Assembly: GCA_945889005.1 (NCBI GenBank)
Contig: CAMDBI010000024.1
Location: forward strand, 1-58,363
Direction: 5' to 3'
Length of the DNA stretch: 58,363 nucleotides
From: Bacteroides fragilis
GTDB lineage: Bacteria > Bacteroidota > Bacteroidia > Bacteroidales > DTGW01
In this document: positions 8,925-17,340 of the stretch, piece after piece
How the letters are laid out: every line of letters starts with the position of its first letter
Numbering within the stretch: position 1 is the first letter of the stretch
Translations under genes and position numbers: made by a program
The notes under the pieces: model-generated
Databases searched by the model: none
Seen by the model: the letters and a program-made list of their open reading frames with translations, nothing else
What the model was told of the DNA's origin: nothing

Positions 8925-9095
8925 ATATATACACGATTTTATACATGAATTTTGAAACTTTGATAGTATATGAATACCGAAAAATCTATGAAAGACTTTG
9001 CTAATAAACTTTCCTTTTATTATGTTTTATTTTCTTTGAAATCAATTTGAGCTCGTGCCAAAAGGGGGCGTTTTTGTAACGATTTGAAGTCATTT

Positions 9096-9857
9096 TTAAA
9101 TAGAACCAGTTAACCTATTCCAATGTGTTTCTGCCCTAACTAACTCTTTATTATCTGAATTACGGATAATTGAATGGCGAAAAATTATACTTCGTATTTC
9201 TTCAGAAGTAATAATATGAACTCCATCCCCCATATTTGCCTCGGCAAAATAATTAATATCCATTTGCTTAAGTATATTATTCTTCCGGAAATTGTTAGGG
9301 ATACTTTTCAAAATCCAATCGACATAACGAACATTATTAACATGCTTATACATATCCAAATCAGAGTAATCAACCACATAAGGGAATATCGTAAGATCGT
9401 TTTCTATAAATGGGGGTATACGATGTAGAGTCCCCTCAGTAGTTTTCTCACAGGAAACTAAATGTTTACGATGTGCACATAGCTTTTCAGGATCAACAGC
9501 TTTTTTGTTTTCAATATCAAAGGCAAAATAAACGGCAGAACAATTAATTAAGGGAGTCTGATTCTCATCCAATATCTGAAATTCTCTATGCACGTATATT
9601 CTGTTATAATTACGTGGCCAAGTTTTTACAGTAATCATCTCGCCCCATTTAGGGAAGCGATTTACTATTATACGTTTTCGCGCATAAGCCCATATTAAAC
9701 CTTTAGGGTACATAAACTCTTTCCCTAATCCTAAATGATCGGCATGCTCCCAACAAGTTTCAGACAAAAAACTGAAAACCTCTTGTACCCGACAATTACT
9801 ATGAAGATCAGTATCGTGAAATCTGATTTTAAACTTTTCTTCCCAAATAGCTTCCAA
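9096..9857 (-). CDS. Acyl-ACP thioesterase (FatA/FatB-like)
   Basis: 253 residues, the usual length of bacterial acyl-ACP thioesterases. It has the double-hotdog organisation: the first half begins with FHDTDLHSNCRVQEVFSFLSE, and the second half has YSDLDMYKHVNNVRYVDWI, matching the plant FatA/FatB motif with the catalytic Asn-x-His-type residues (D-x-D, HVNN). It hydrolyses acyl-ACP to release free fatty acids. Monocistronic on the minus strand. The ATG at 9855-9857 gives a natural N-terminus (MEAIWEEKFKIRFHDTD). Confidence 0.9.
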   Translation of the reverse strand: MEAIWEEKFKIRFHDTDLHSNCRVQEVFSFLSETCWEHADHLGLGKEFMYPKGLIWAYARKRIIVNRFPKWGEMITVKTWPRNYNRIYVHREFQILDENQTPLINCSAVYFAFDIENKKAVDPEKLCAHRKHLVSCEKTTEGTLHRIPPFIENDLTIFPYVVDYSDLDMYKHVNNVRYVDWILKSIPNNFRKNNILKQMDINYFAEANMGDGVHIITSEEIRSIIFRHSIIRNSDNKELVRAETHWNRLTGSI

Positions 9858-10431
9858 TATTATTTCAAATTAAAAATTTTAAATTCTCTTTGCTAATTTT
9901 TAAATAATCAATATTAAAAATGGGTTCTAAAAATTATCTTTTCCATTAAAGAATTGATAATAATGCAGAATCCTTTATCGAAATTGTATTTTTTCAAATT
10001 TATAATATTAATTAATTTTATATTTCAAATGGACAAAAATTTACAATTTAATAATGTGCAGTTTTCATAATCTCAATCTGGCAAAACAGTTTCTTTGTAG
10101 TCAATTTTGTCGGAAGAGTTGCAATTTGGTTGATAAGTGAACACAAAATTATATCATTTACGATACAACAAAATTTTCAATTACTCGATTTTAATACCGT
10201 ATTTAACCAAAAGCCCATGCAGGCTTTGATGTGAAAACCAGGCTTTCAAATAGAGTTATTTTACACTTTTCAAAACTTATCGACCTTGACTTTTAATAAT
10301 TTTGAAACTCAATCAATATGTTCAGCCCAATCAAACAAATATTTATTTATATTCTTGCTTTATTTTTTATTGAGTAGATTCATTTTCTTTTTAATAAATA
10401 CATTTGCACAAAATTTACAAGTGCAATTTCG
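9858..10431. other. Intergenic region, 574 nt, divergent promoters
   Basis: AT-rich and without a convincing ORF: the 64-codon frame at 10286 has no homology I recognise and runs over the promoter of the next gene. A hairpin-like AAAGCCC/GGCTTT pair lies at about 10210-10227, with another GGCTTT nearby at 10251. The TAnnTTTG element at 10399 serves the SDR gene. Confidence 0.5.
10399..10406 (+). promoter_or_regulatory. TAnnTTTG promoter element for the SDR gene
   Basis: TACATTTG, 25 nt before the ATG at 10432. Confidence 0.5.
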
Positions 10432-11985
10432 ATGGATAATAATACCCAACAGTCTTCAAAAATTACTTCAGCAGATATAGACTCCTGTATTTCAGTTTTG
10501 CAAACATTGCTTAACGATGGAAATCAGTTATTACATTTGAGCGAAGAGCAGCGAATTGCACTTATGAAATCGGCTGGTCAGCTTTCTCGTCCCGATCGAA
10601 AAGAAAGAAAAGAAAGAAATAAAAGTGTAAAACTCGATCGTAAACAGCGCGAAATTGCACAAAACCGCAATGCACGTGCAGCTACAAGCATACGAAGTGC
10701 TCGTCAACAAAGCGTTTTTGAAGCTCCCAAACAAATTGCAGCTCCAATTACAGATAGGTCGCAAGAAAAACGATATTTATCGTCGCCCCAAAATTGCTAT
10801 GTATGCAAAAAGCTGTATACAGAGATTCATCATTTCTACGACTCTATGTGTCGCGAATGTGGCGATTTGAATTACGAAAAGCGCTTCCAGACGTGCGATA
10901 TGACTGGTCAGATAGCACTTATTACTGGTTCTAGGCTCAAGATTGGTTATTATGCCACCCTAATGATGCTTCGTTCGGGTGCTACCGTAATTGCAACTAC
11001 GCGTTTTCCAGCCGACTCGGCTATACGCTTTGCCAAAGAAACGGACTTTGCAGAGTGGGGGCATCGTTTACACATATACGGTCTTGATCTTAGGCATATA
11101 CCCAGTGTCGAACTTTTTGCATCGTATGTCGAACAGAAATACGAACGGCTCGATATTCTTATCAACAATGCGGCTCAAACCGTTCGTCGTCCTTCGGGTT
11201 TCTACACACACCTGATGGAGAAAGAAATGCTTCCTTTTTACGAACACCCGAATGACGTTCAAAAATTACTTTCTCATCATAAGCAATGTTTGAATGAAAT
11301 AGATGGTTTGATACATCAAAGCCCCGATGCTTCGAAAGCTTTGGCTGTAAACTGGACTGGCAATACGCCCGGTATTGGAATTAGGGCTTCGGCGCAACTT
11401 TCGCAAGTGCCATACAAGTTCGACAATTCAATAGAGGCTCGCGAAGTATTTCCCGAAGGCAAATTAGATGCCGACCTTCAGCAGGTCGATTTGAGAACCA
11501 CCAATAGTTGGCGTTTGAAATTGGGGCAAATCGAGACTTTAGAAATGGTAGAGGTTCAATTGGTCAATTCTATCGCGCCTTTTGTGCTTTGCAATAGGCT
11601 CATAGCATTGATGCGTAAAGATAATACAGGCAAAAAACACATTGTTAATGTTTCGGCTATGGAAGGCAAGTTTCATGTTTTTATGAAAGCCGACCGACAT
11701 CCGCATACCAATATGGCAAAGGCCGCCCTCAATATGATGACACATACTGCTGCCAGCGATTTGGCAAAAGATGGAATATACATTAATGCTGTTGATACCG
11801 GATGGGTTACCGACGAAGATCCCGTCGAATTGGCTAAGCACAAACAGCAGGTACACGATTTTCAACCACCATTAGATATTGTCGATGGCGCTGCGCGTGT
11901 ATGCGACCCGTTTATTGATGGTATCAATACTGGTAAGCATTGGAGTGGACAGTTTCTGAAAGATTACTTTCCAATTAGCTGGTAA
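10432..11985 (+). CDS. Zinc-ribbon-containing short-chain dehydrogenase/reductase-like protein
   Basis: 517 residues. The N-terminal about 110 residues are charged and basic ([13 protein letters not shown]). A four-Cys knuckle follows (C122-x2-C125 and C140-x2-C143), then an SDR Rossmann domain: TGSRLKIG at 165-172, the NNAA motif ([10 protein letters not shown]) and S408 of the catalytic Ser position. The usual YxxxK is replaced: K430 is present but the residue four before it is T426 (THR in HTNMAKAAL), so the catalytic Tyr is missing. An insertion of about 110 residues separates NNAA from the Ser. The active-site change suggests a non-standard or non-catalytic SDR. The function is unknown. 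Confidence 0.75.
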   Translation: MDNNTQQSSKITSADIDSCISVLQTLLNDGNQLLHLSEEQRIALMKSAGQLSRPDRKERKERNKSVKLDRKQREIAQNRNARAATSIRSARQQSVFEAPKQIAAPITDRSQEKRYLSSPQNCYVCKKLYTEIHHFYDSMCRECGDLNYEKRFQTCDMTGQIALITGSRLKIGYYATLMMLRSGATVIATTRFPADSAIRFAKETDFAEWGHRLHIYGLDLRHIPSVELFASYVEQKYERLDILINNAAQTVRRPSGFYTHLMEKEMLPFYEHPNDVQKLLSHHKQCLNEIDGLIHQSPDASKALAVNWTGNTPGIGIRASAQLSQVPYKFDNSIEAREVFPEGKLDADLQQVDLRTTNSWRLKLGQIETLEMVEVQLVNSIAPFVLCNRLIALMRKDNTGKKHIVNVSAMEGKFHVFMKADRHPHTNMAKAALNMMTHTAASDLAKDGIYINAVDTGWVTDEDPVELAKHKQQVHDFQPPLDIVDGAARVCDPFIDGINTGKHWSGQFLKDYFPISW

Positions 11986-12055
11986 CGGTTTTTGTAAAAA
12001 AAATCAAACATAAGACTTTAGACAAAATAATACCCAACATTAGTAATTTTTTTTA

Positions 12056-12349
12056 TTACCGTATCACAATATCGTCTATTAGTACCATGCCGGCTTGTTC
12101 GTTCAGGGCTTTTACAATGCCTTTTTTGTCTAGCAACAGTAGTTCCGATTTGGCAACCGACGATGCCATGTATACAAACAAAACCCTTTTATTGATGGTC
12201 ATTCGGTTTGTTTTACGAGCAATCATAACTCCTACAACCAAAGGCCAACTATCTATAAGGCGTATTTCCTTGAGCTTGCCATGTATGTCAATGGCCTGTA
12301 GGTACTGCTGCAATACTTCGCCAAAGTGCTGTGTGTTACTTCTCTTCAT
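12056..12349 (-). CDS. DUF721 (DciA-like) protein
   Basis: 97 residues from the ATG at 12347-12349. The longer open frame to 12469 lies inside recF and is not used. The sequence MKRSNTQHFGEVLQQYL followed by W-P-x-VVG and the basic/hydrophobic C-terminal part matches DUF721, the family related to DciA, the loader of the replicative helicase in most bacteria. It overlaps the 3' end of recF by 14 nt, a very common pairing in Bacteroidota, so it is translationally coupled to it. Confidence 0.85.
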   Translation of the reverse strand: MKRSNTQHFGEVLQQYLQAIDIHGKLKEIRLIDSWPLVVGVMIARKTNRMTINKRVLFVYMASSVAKSELLLLDKKGIVKALNEQAGMVLIDDIVIR

Positions 12350-13445
12350 TGATCGTTCCTTTTGACATTCTAAACAGTTTGTAGGGTATTGATAAACTTC
12401 TAATAATATCGTCGATACGTCCGGCGTTGGTATCGGTAATAAAGATTTGACCAAATTTATTGTCGGCAACCAATTGAATAATTTTCTTGACCCTTTCGGA
12501 ATCGAATTTGTCGAAAATATCGTCTAACAAAAGTAGGGGTACTGTCGATTGACTTTTCGAAATAAATTCGAATTCGGCAAATTTCAAAGCTACCAAAAAG
12601 GTTTTTTGTTGACCTTGAGAACCAATTTTTTTAAGGCTATTCTGGTCTATTTTGAATATAAAGTCGTCTTTATGGATGCCTACAGTGGTATATTCCATAG
12701 CTCGGTCTTTATTAGTCGCAGTAGTAAGCAAATCTTCAAAGTTGCCTTCGTGCAATTGCGATTCGTATTCGATTTCGACCTTTTCGAGATCTCCGGAGAT
12801 GTATTGATAGTAATGATTGAAAATAGGCAAATACTCGACAAAGAATTTCTGACGTGTTTCAAAAAGAAATACGCCGTACATTGCCAATTGGACATTGTAT
12901 GTTTCCAGAAGTTCGCTGTTGAAAGGCATTCCATTGCTAAATTCTTTCAAAAGCTTGTTGCGTTGTACAAGCGATTTGTTGTATTTTATCAAATATTCGA
13001 GGTACTTGTGGTTGTATTGCGAAATGATAGAATCGACTAACTTGCGGCGTTCTTCGCTTCCTTCGGTTATCAGTATATTGTCCGATGGGGTAATAACAAT
13101 AAGCGGAATAAGCCCAATATGATCCGACAGTTTGTCGTACTCGTTGTCGTTGCGTTTAAACATTTTCTTTGCATTGCGCTTGAACCCGCAATATATTTCT
13201 TCGGTACTGTTGTCGGTATTGGCAAATTTCCCTTCAATAACAAAAAAGTCGTTGCCAAAACGAATGTTTAACGAGTCAGATGAGTTGAAATACGATTTGC
13301 AAAGTGACAGGTAATGAATGGCATCGAGCATATTGGTTTTGCCACTGCCATTGTTGCCAATAAAACAATTTATTTTCTCGCTGAAAGTAATTTCTGCGCT
13401 TTCATAGTTTTTAAAATTAACTAGAGAGAGGTTTTCGAGAATCAT
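12336..13445 (-). CDS. recF: DNA replication and repair protein RecF
   Basis: 369 residues, usual RecF length. SMC-like ATPase head: N-terminal LVNFKNYESAEI, Walker A GNNGSGKTN around residue 30-38, ABC-type signature IGSQGQQKTFLVALK around 275, Walker B LLLLDDIFDKFD around 305. RecF loads RecA at gaps together with RecO and RecR. First gene of a two-gene minus-strand operon with the DUF721 gene. Confidence 0.96.
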   Translation of the reverse strand: MILENLSLVNFKNYESAEITFSEKINCFIGNNGSGKTNMLDAIHYLSLCKSYFNSSDSLNIRFGNDFFVIEGKFANTDNSTEEIYCGFKRNAKKMFKRNDNEYDKLSDHIGLIPLIVITPSDNILITEGSEERRKLVDSIISQYNHKYLEYLIKYNKSLVQRNKLLKEFSNGMPFNSELLETYNVQLAMYGVFLFETRQKFFVEYLPIFNHYYQYISGDLEKVEIEYESQLHEGNFEDLLTTATNKDRAMEYTTVGIHKDDFIFKIDQNSLKKIGSQGQQKTFLVALKFAEFEFISKSQSTVPLLLLDDIFDKFDSERVKKIIQLVADNKFGQIFITDTNAGRIDDIIRSLSIPYKLFRMSKGTINEEK

Positions 13446-13462
13446 AAGACATTAGATTGTCA

Positions 13463-13470
13463 CAAAAGTA
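13463..13470 (-). promoter_or_regulatory. TAnnTTTG promoter element for recF
   Basis: CAAAAGTA reads TACTTTTG on the minus strand, 17 nt upstream of the recF ATG. Confidence 0.5.
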
Positions 13471-13513
13471 ATTTTTTTTATGCTTCAAATGCTTATTTAT
13501 TTCTCAAAACCAT

Positions 13514-13521
13514 TACTTTTG
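13514..13521 (+). promoter_or_regulatory. TAnnTTTG promoter element for the TPR-ribH operon
   Basis: TACTTTTG, 28 nt before the ATG at 13550 and divergent from the recF promoter. Confidence 0.55.
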
Positions 13522-13549
13522 CCAAACTAAAAAAATAATCACAAATCCA

Positions 13550-14242
13550 ATGTCAGAAAATACTAAAGATACTACAGAGAAAGGTGTTGAAAATGTTGAA
13601 GTTGCTTTAACAAAAGCCGAGCAATTTATTGAAAATAACCAAAAGATATTAACAATTTCGGCTGGTATAATATTGTTGATAGTTGCAGCTTTTTTTGGTT
13701 TGAAACGTTTTTATTTTGCCCCACTCGAAAAAGAAGCACAGGCTCAAATGTTTTTTGCCGAAAGATATTTTGAAACAGATTCGTTTCGTTTGGCTCTTAA
13801 TGGCGACGGAAATAATTTAGGTTTTATTCAAATTATAGACGATTATGGTCTTACAAAATCGTCCGATTTAGCTAGTTATTATGCCGGTATTTGTTATCTT
13901 AAATTGGGCGACTTCGAAAATGCCATTTCATTCTTGAAAAAATTTGACGGAAACGATACCTATGTTAGTTCTGTTGCAAAAGGTGCAATAGGCGATGCTC
14001 ATAGCGAATTGGGCGAAAAGGAAGAGGCTATTTCATATTATTTAGAAGCAGCAGAGAATAACGAAAATCAGTTTATTTCGCCAATATATTTGATGAAAGC
14101 AGCTCAATTGCAAGAATCGTTAAATAAATTTGACGAAGCACTTGAATGTTATGAGCAAATTCAAACAAAATATCCATTGTCGAGCGAAGGTCGCCAGATC
14201 GAAAAATATATTGCAAAAGCAAAAGTGCTTTTAAATAAATAA
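13550..14242 (+). CDS. Membrane-anchored TPR protein
   Basis: 230 residues: a short acidic N-terminus, one membrane segment (about 36-55, ILTISAGIILLIVAAFFGL) and a C-terminal array of TPR helices (LASYYAGICYLKLGDFENAI, GDAHSELGEKEEAISYY, KAAQLQESLNKFDEALECY). The topology resembles YfgM/TPR_21-type proteins that associate with the Sec machinery or outer-membrane assembly, but the function is not established. It is 6 nt upstream of ribH and cotranscribed with it, a pairing seen in Bacteroidota. Confidence 0.85.
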   Translation: MSENTKDTTEKGVENVEVALTKAEQFIENNQKILTISAGIILLIVAAFFGLKRFYFAPLEKEAQAQMFFAERYFETDSFRLALNGDGNNLGFIQIIDDYGLTKSSDLASYYAGICYLKLGDFENAISFLKKFDGNDTYVSSVAKGAIGDAHSELGEKEEAISYYLEAAENNENQFISPIYLMKAAQLQESLNKFDEALECYEQIQTKYPLSSEGRQIEKYIAKAKVLLNK

Positions 14243-14248
14243 TATTTA

Positions 14249-14743
14249 ATGGCTACACACTTAAAAACAAGCAGCATTTTGCCTATTCCTTGGGCAGAGG
14301 GTATGAGATTTGGTATTGTTGTTTCTGAATGGAATAGCGATGTTACTTTTGCACTTCGCGATGGAGCATTGTCGGCACTCAAGAAATACGGAGCCGAGGA
14401 GGCCGATATTCAAATCGAATATGTTCCCGGCACTTTCGAACTTACACTTGGATCTCAGATTGTTGCAGAGAATTGCGAGGTCGATGCAGTTATTTGTTTG
14501 GGCTGTGTTATTCAAGGCGAAACACGTCATTTCGATTTCATTTGCCAAGGAGTTACCAAAGGTATTACCGATTTGAATATTCAATACAATATGCCTTTTA
14601 TTTTTGGTGTGCTTACAACAGATACACTCGAACAAGCCAAAGATAGAGCCGGTGGAAAACTCGGCAACAAAGGCGAAGAAGCAGCTGTTACGGCTATTAA
14701 AATGGTTGCCCTTCAGAACAGACTTACTTCAGAGAATTTATAG
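14249..14743 (+). CDS. ribH: 6,7-dimethyl-8-ribityllumazine synthase
   Basis: 164 residues. Lumazine synthase motifs: SEWNSDVTFALRDGA for substrate binding, YVPGTFELTLGSQ, GCVIQGETRHFDFIC with the catalytic His, GVLTTDTLEQAKDRAGG and GNKGEEAA. It condenses 5-amino-6-ribitylamino-uracil with 3,4-dihydroxybutanone phosphate in riboflavin synthesis. No FMN riboswitch is visible in front of it, and the gene follows the TPR gene directly. Confidence 0.97.
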   Translation: MATHLKTSSILPIPWAEGMRFGIVVSEWNSDVTFALRDGALSALKKYGAEEADIQIEYVPGTFELTLGSQIVAENCEVDAVICLGCVIQGETRHFDFICQGVTKGITDLNIQYNMPFIFGVLTTDTLEQAKDRAGGKLGNKGEEAAVTAIKMVALQNRLTSENL

Positions 14744-14847
14744 TAGCTAATTACTATTATCTTATAATTTTTTTTTAAGATAGATTACTCCCTACTGTTA
14801 CATTGGCGATGCTACCTCAAACCCCACTCCACTAAACATTTAACTAG

Positions 14848-14896
14848 TTGTCATTTCGACCGTAGGGAGAAGTTTCATGTTTTTTTTACAAACATG
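14848..14896 (-). repeat. Copy of the dispersed GAAATGAC repeat and a short hairpin
   Basis: The minus strand reads CATGAAACTTCTCCCTACGG then TCGAAATGACAAC, closely related to the segments at 17147, 19768 and 58280. CATGTTT/AAACATG at 14876-14896 forms a small hairpin between the convergent ribH and phosphatase genes. The stretch 14744-14918 holds no gene. Confidence 0.6.
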
Positions 14897-14918
14897 AGTG
14901 ACTTATATTTTCGCATTT

Positions 14919-17066
14919 TCAAATTATTTTTACCCCCATAACAATTACATCATCTACCTGATGCCAATTTTCTCCTTTCCAGGCTTCGAAGGCATTTTGT
15001 ATTTTTCTTTTTTGAGCCTCCATTGTATATGGTTGGATTTCTTGAAGTAGATTTTCGAAGTTTTTAATATTGTATTTTTCCCCTATTTTACCCCCGAATT
15101 GATTGATATATCCATCGCTAAAAGAGTATAATGCATCGTTTTCTTGAAGTTGAAATTCGGTACATTCGAAAAGTTTTTTTTCTAAATCAATTCCGATTGT
15201 ATAAGGACTTGGATCGAGCTTAATTATTTTATAATTGTCAACTTCCTGTCGGACAATATAAAGAGGCATTTTAGCTCCAGCATAATATAGTATTTTGTTT
15301 ACAATATCGATTGTAAATATTGAAATATCCATTCCGTCGCGTAGCTCGTTTGTACTTTCGGATTGGTTGAGCGCTTGAGCAACCTTTACTCGCAATTTGT
15401 CGAGTATCTGATTAGGTTTTACAATGTTCGTATTGTTAATTGGCATTTCGTTGAGAAACGAGATGCCCAATATGCTCATAAATGCACCCGGAACACCATG
15501 TCCTGTTGAATCTGCAACAACCATTATCAAATAATTGTCGATAGATTTCATCCAGTAAAAATCGCCCGATACGATTTGCTTAGGTTTCATAAGTACAAAA
15601 AATGGCGGGTGCAATAAATCTATTTGTTGGGGCGATGGCAACATGGCATTTTGGATTCGGCTGGCATATACCAAACTTTCATTTATTTGATTGTTGTATA
15701 GAACTATATCTTGGTTTTGTTGGTTGATACGCTCCGATTGTTGCTCAATATCAATATTTTGTTTTGTCAAAATTTCTGTACGTTGATCGACTATATTCTC
15801 GAGGTTTTCGTTGGTAATTTTCAAATCTGACGATATTATTTCCACTCTTTTAAATGCAATTGATATTCGAGATGAAAGCATTAACGTTTGTGTAATTATA
15901 AAAGCAAATAAGCCAAATTGAAGCAAATCTACTGAATTTATATAGCCAAGATAGCGAAGCAAATCATTTACTGCGGTGATTGCAAAAAAAACATAACCGA
16001 CAAGAAAATGACCAGCATACTCTCGTTTTCGTGTATATGCCCATAATATAACTACTATTGACGATAATACACCTGTAAGCATAAATAGTCTGTAATAATC
16101 AGCTATTTGACGGTGAATGTACGATGGAGTAAGCAAAACAAATAATACGCAAATAGAGCCAATAATTACCAATGGGTACATTATAAACTTTTTATACTCA
16201 TTTGGAAAAAAAGTATATATAAACAAGGTAAACGCTGGAACAGTTGCAAAAAGCGACATACGCAAAATTTTAAAACTAACTTCGAAGTTTAAATTGGGAA
16301 AAACAATATTAATCAGGTTGCTGGTATGAAAGAAATATAAGGTAAGAGTAAGGCAGGTGGCAGCAAAATATAAAAGTTCACGGTCTTTTTTACGAAAATA
16401 CCATAAGCTTAAATGATAAAGAAACATAATGAAAAACACACCAATGAGAAATACATTTGTGAAAAGTTTTTTTTCGATTTGACGATCAAGACTCTCTGCA
16501 TTGCCCAACGAAATGCTATAAATGAGACCGCTTTTGTCGACTTGTCGGTTCACTACATGCGCTACTATTTCGAGTGTATCGGTATTGGCTTCGAACTCTT
16601 GAAATTGATTACTAAACTCGGGTTCGATAGAAAAGTCGTTGTCGTTGATCGAACCACTCCAACCAACCAATTGATTGTTGATAAAATACCGCGATGCTGG
16701 TGTTTTGTGCAGTGTATTAAGTTTTAACCTATATTGTTTTTTAGGCAGTAAAATTATGAGTCTATAGGTGGCATAAGCATCGAGCTCGAGCTTTTGATTA
16801 TCTATTCTATATTTGTCCCACGAACTGGGAACTTTTATATAAAAGTCTTGATTTAAATGTTTTTGCTTAAAATCAGAAGGATAATATATTTTTTTCCAGA
16901 AAAATTGCCATTCGCCATTCAATAAAACAATGGTGTTTTTATTGAAATCGATATTTCGTAAATCTAAAACACCGTCTTTTGCAAATGGACGAATGATATT
17001 ATTGCTTGGTTCGGCAAAAATACTTGTTGCAAAAAAGAGTACTATACTTACAAGCAATGTTTTCAA
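14919..17066 (-). CDS. 7TMR-DISM sensor with SpoIIE-type serine phosphatase domain (copy 1)
   Basis: 715 residues, TTG start (no ATG or GTG in a suitable place). Order: signal peptide (1-18), extracytoplasmic jelly-roll domain of the 7TMR-DISMED2 type (about 30-190; LNGEWQFFWKK, VPSSWDKYR, YATYRLIILLPKK), seven membrane helices (about 205-400), coiled coil (about 405-470) and a PP2C-like SpoIIE domain (about 475-715; GDFYWMKSIDNYLIMVVADS, TGHGVPGAFMS, DGMDISIF, YSFSDGYINQFGG). SpoIIE domains dephosphorylate anti-sigma-factor antagonists, so this is probably a membrane sensor feeding a partner-switching or c-di-type regulatory pathway. No such partner is in the window. A TAAATTTG element is only 5 nt before the TTG, which may mean a leaderless message. 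Confidence 0.88.
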   Translation of the reverse strand: MKTLLVSIVLFFATSIFAEPSNNIIRPFAKDGVLDLRNIDFNKNTIVLLNGEWQFFWKKIYYPSDFKQKHLNQDFYIKVPSSWDKYRIDNQKLELDAYATYRLIILLPKKQYRLKLNTLHKTPASRYFINNQLVGWSGSINDNDFSIEPEFSNQFQEFEANTDTLEIVAHVVNRQVDKSGLIYSISLGNAESLDRQIEKKLFTNVFLIGVFFIMFLYHLSLWYFRKKDRELLYFAATCLTLTLYFFHTSNLINIVFPNLNFEVSFKILRMSLFATVPAFTLFIYTFFPNEYKKFIMYPLVIIGSICVLFVLLTPSYIHRQIADYYRLFMLTGVLSSIVVILWAYTRKREYAGHFLVGYVFFAITAVNDLLRYLGYINSVDLLQFGLFAFIITQTLMLSSRISIAFKRVEIISSDLKITNENLENIVDQRTEILTKQNIDIEQQSERINQQNQDIVLYNNQINESLVYASRIQNAMLPSPQQIDLLHPPFFVLMKPKQIVSGDFYWMKSIDNYLIMVVADSTGHGVPGAFMSILGISFLNEMPINNTNIVKPNQILDKLRVKVAQALNQSESTNELRDGMDISIFTIDIVNKILYYAGAKMPLYIVRQEVDNYKIIKLDPSPYTIGIDLEKKLFECTEFQLQENDALYSFSDGYINQFGGKIGEKYNIKNFENLLQEIQPYTMEAQKRKIQNAFEAWKGENWHQVDDVIVMGVKII

Positions 17067-17146
17067 TGATACAAATTTAGTTGATAATGTAAATTTATTT
17101 AATTATAATCACTAATAACCGACTCATATTAATATTTAATATGAGA

Positions 17147-17290
17147 TTCTTTGCTCCACTGCGTTACACTTAGAATAACAGCTGTTTAGTGTTTTAATGA
17201 GGGGGGTAAGCCGCAGCTTACCCCCCTCATTAACTGTTTCATCCTATAAAGACCGTCATTGTAAGCGAAGCGAAGAATCTTATTCATTTA
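17147..17290. repeat. Palindromic intergenic repeat with an 18-bp perfect hairpin
   Basis: The left arm starts GAGATTCTTTGCTCC (17147) and the right arm ends GCGAAGCGAAGAATCTTATT (about 17267-17287), which is its approximate inverse. In the middle, 17194-17211 pairs perfectly with 17216-17233 around the 4-nt loop CGCA (GAGGGGGGTAAGC stem). It lies between the two phosphatase paralogues and may terminate transcription of the upstream copy (17341-19515). The same layout begins again at 58280. No gene in 17067-17340. Confidence 0.7.
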
Positions 17291-17340
17291 GTCGGTCAGT
17301 TGAGTATTATTGTAATATATATAATCAATTGAATAATAGA

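Noticed and set aside
12549-13040. 163-codon plus-strand ORF
   Set aside because: Lies entirely antisense to recF, whose motifs are clear.
14249-14743. FMN riboswitch upstream of ribH
   Set aside because: ribH begins 6 nt after the TPR gene and no RFN-element motifs are seen in front of either gene.
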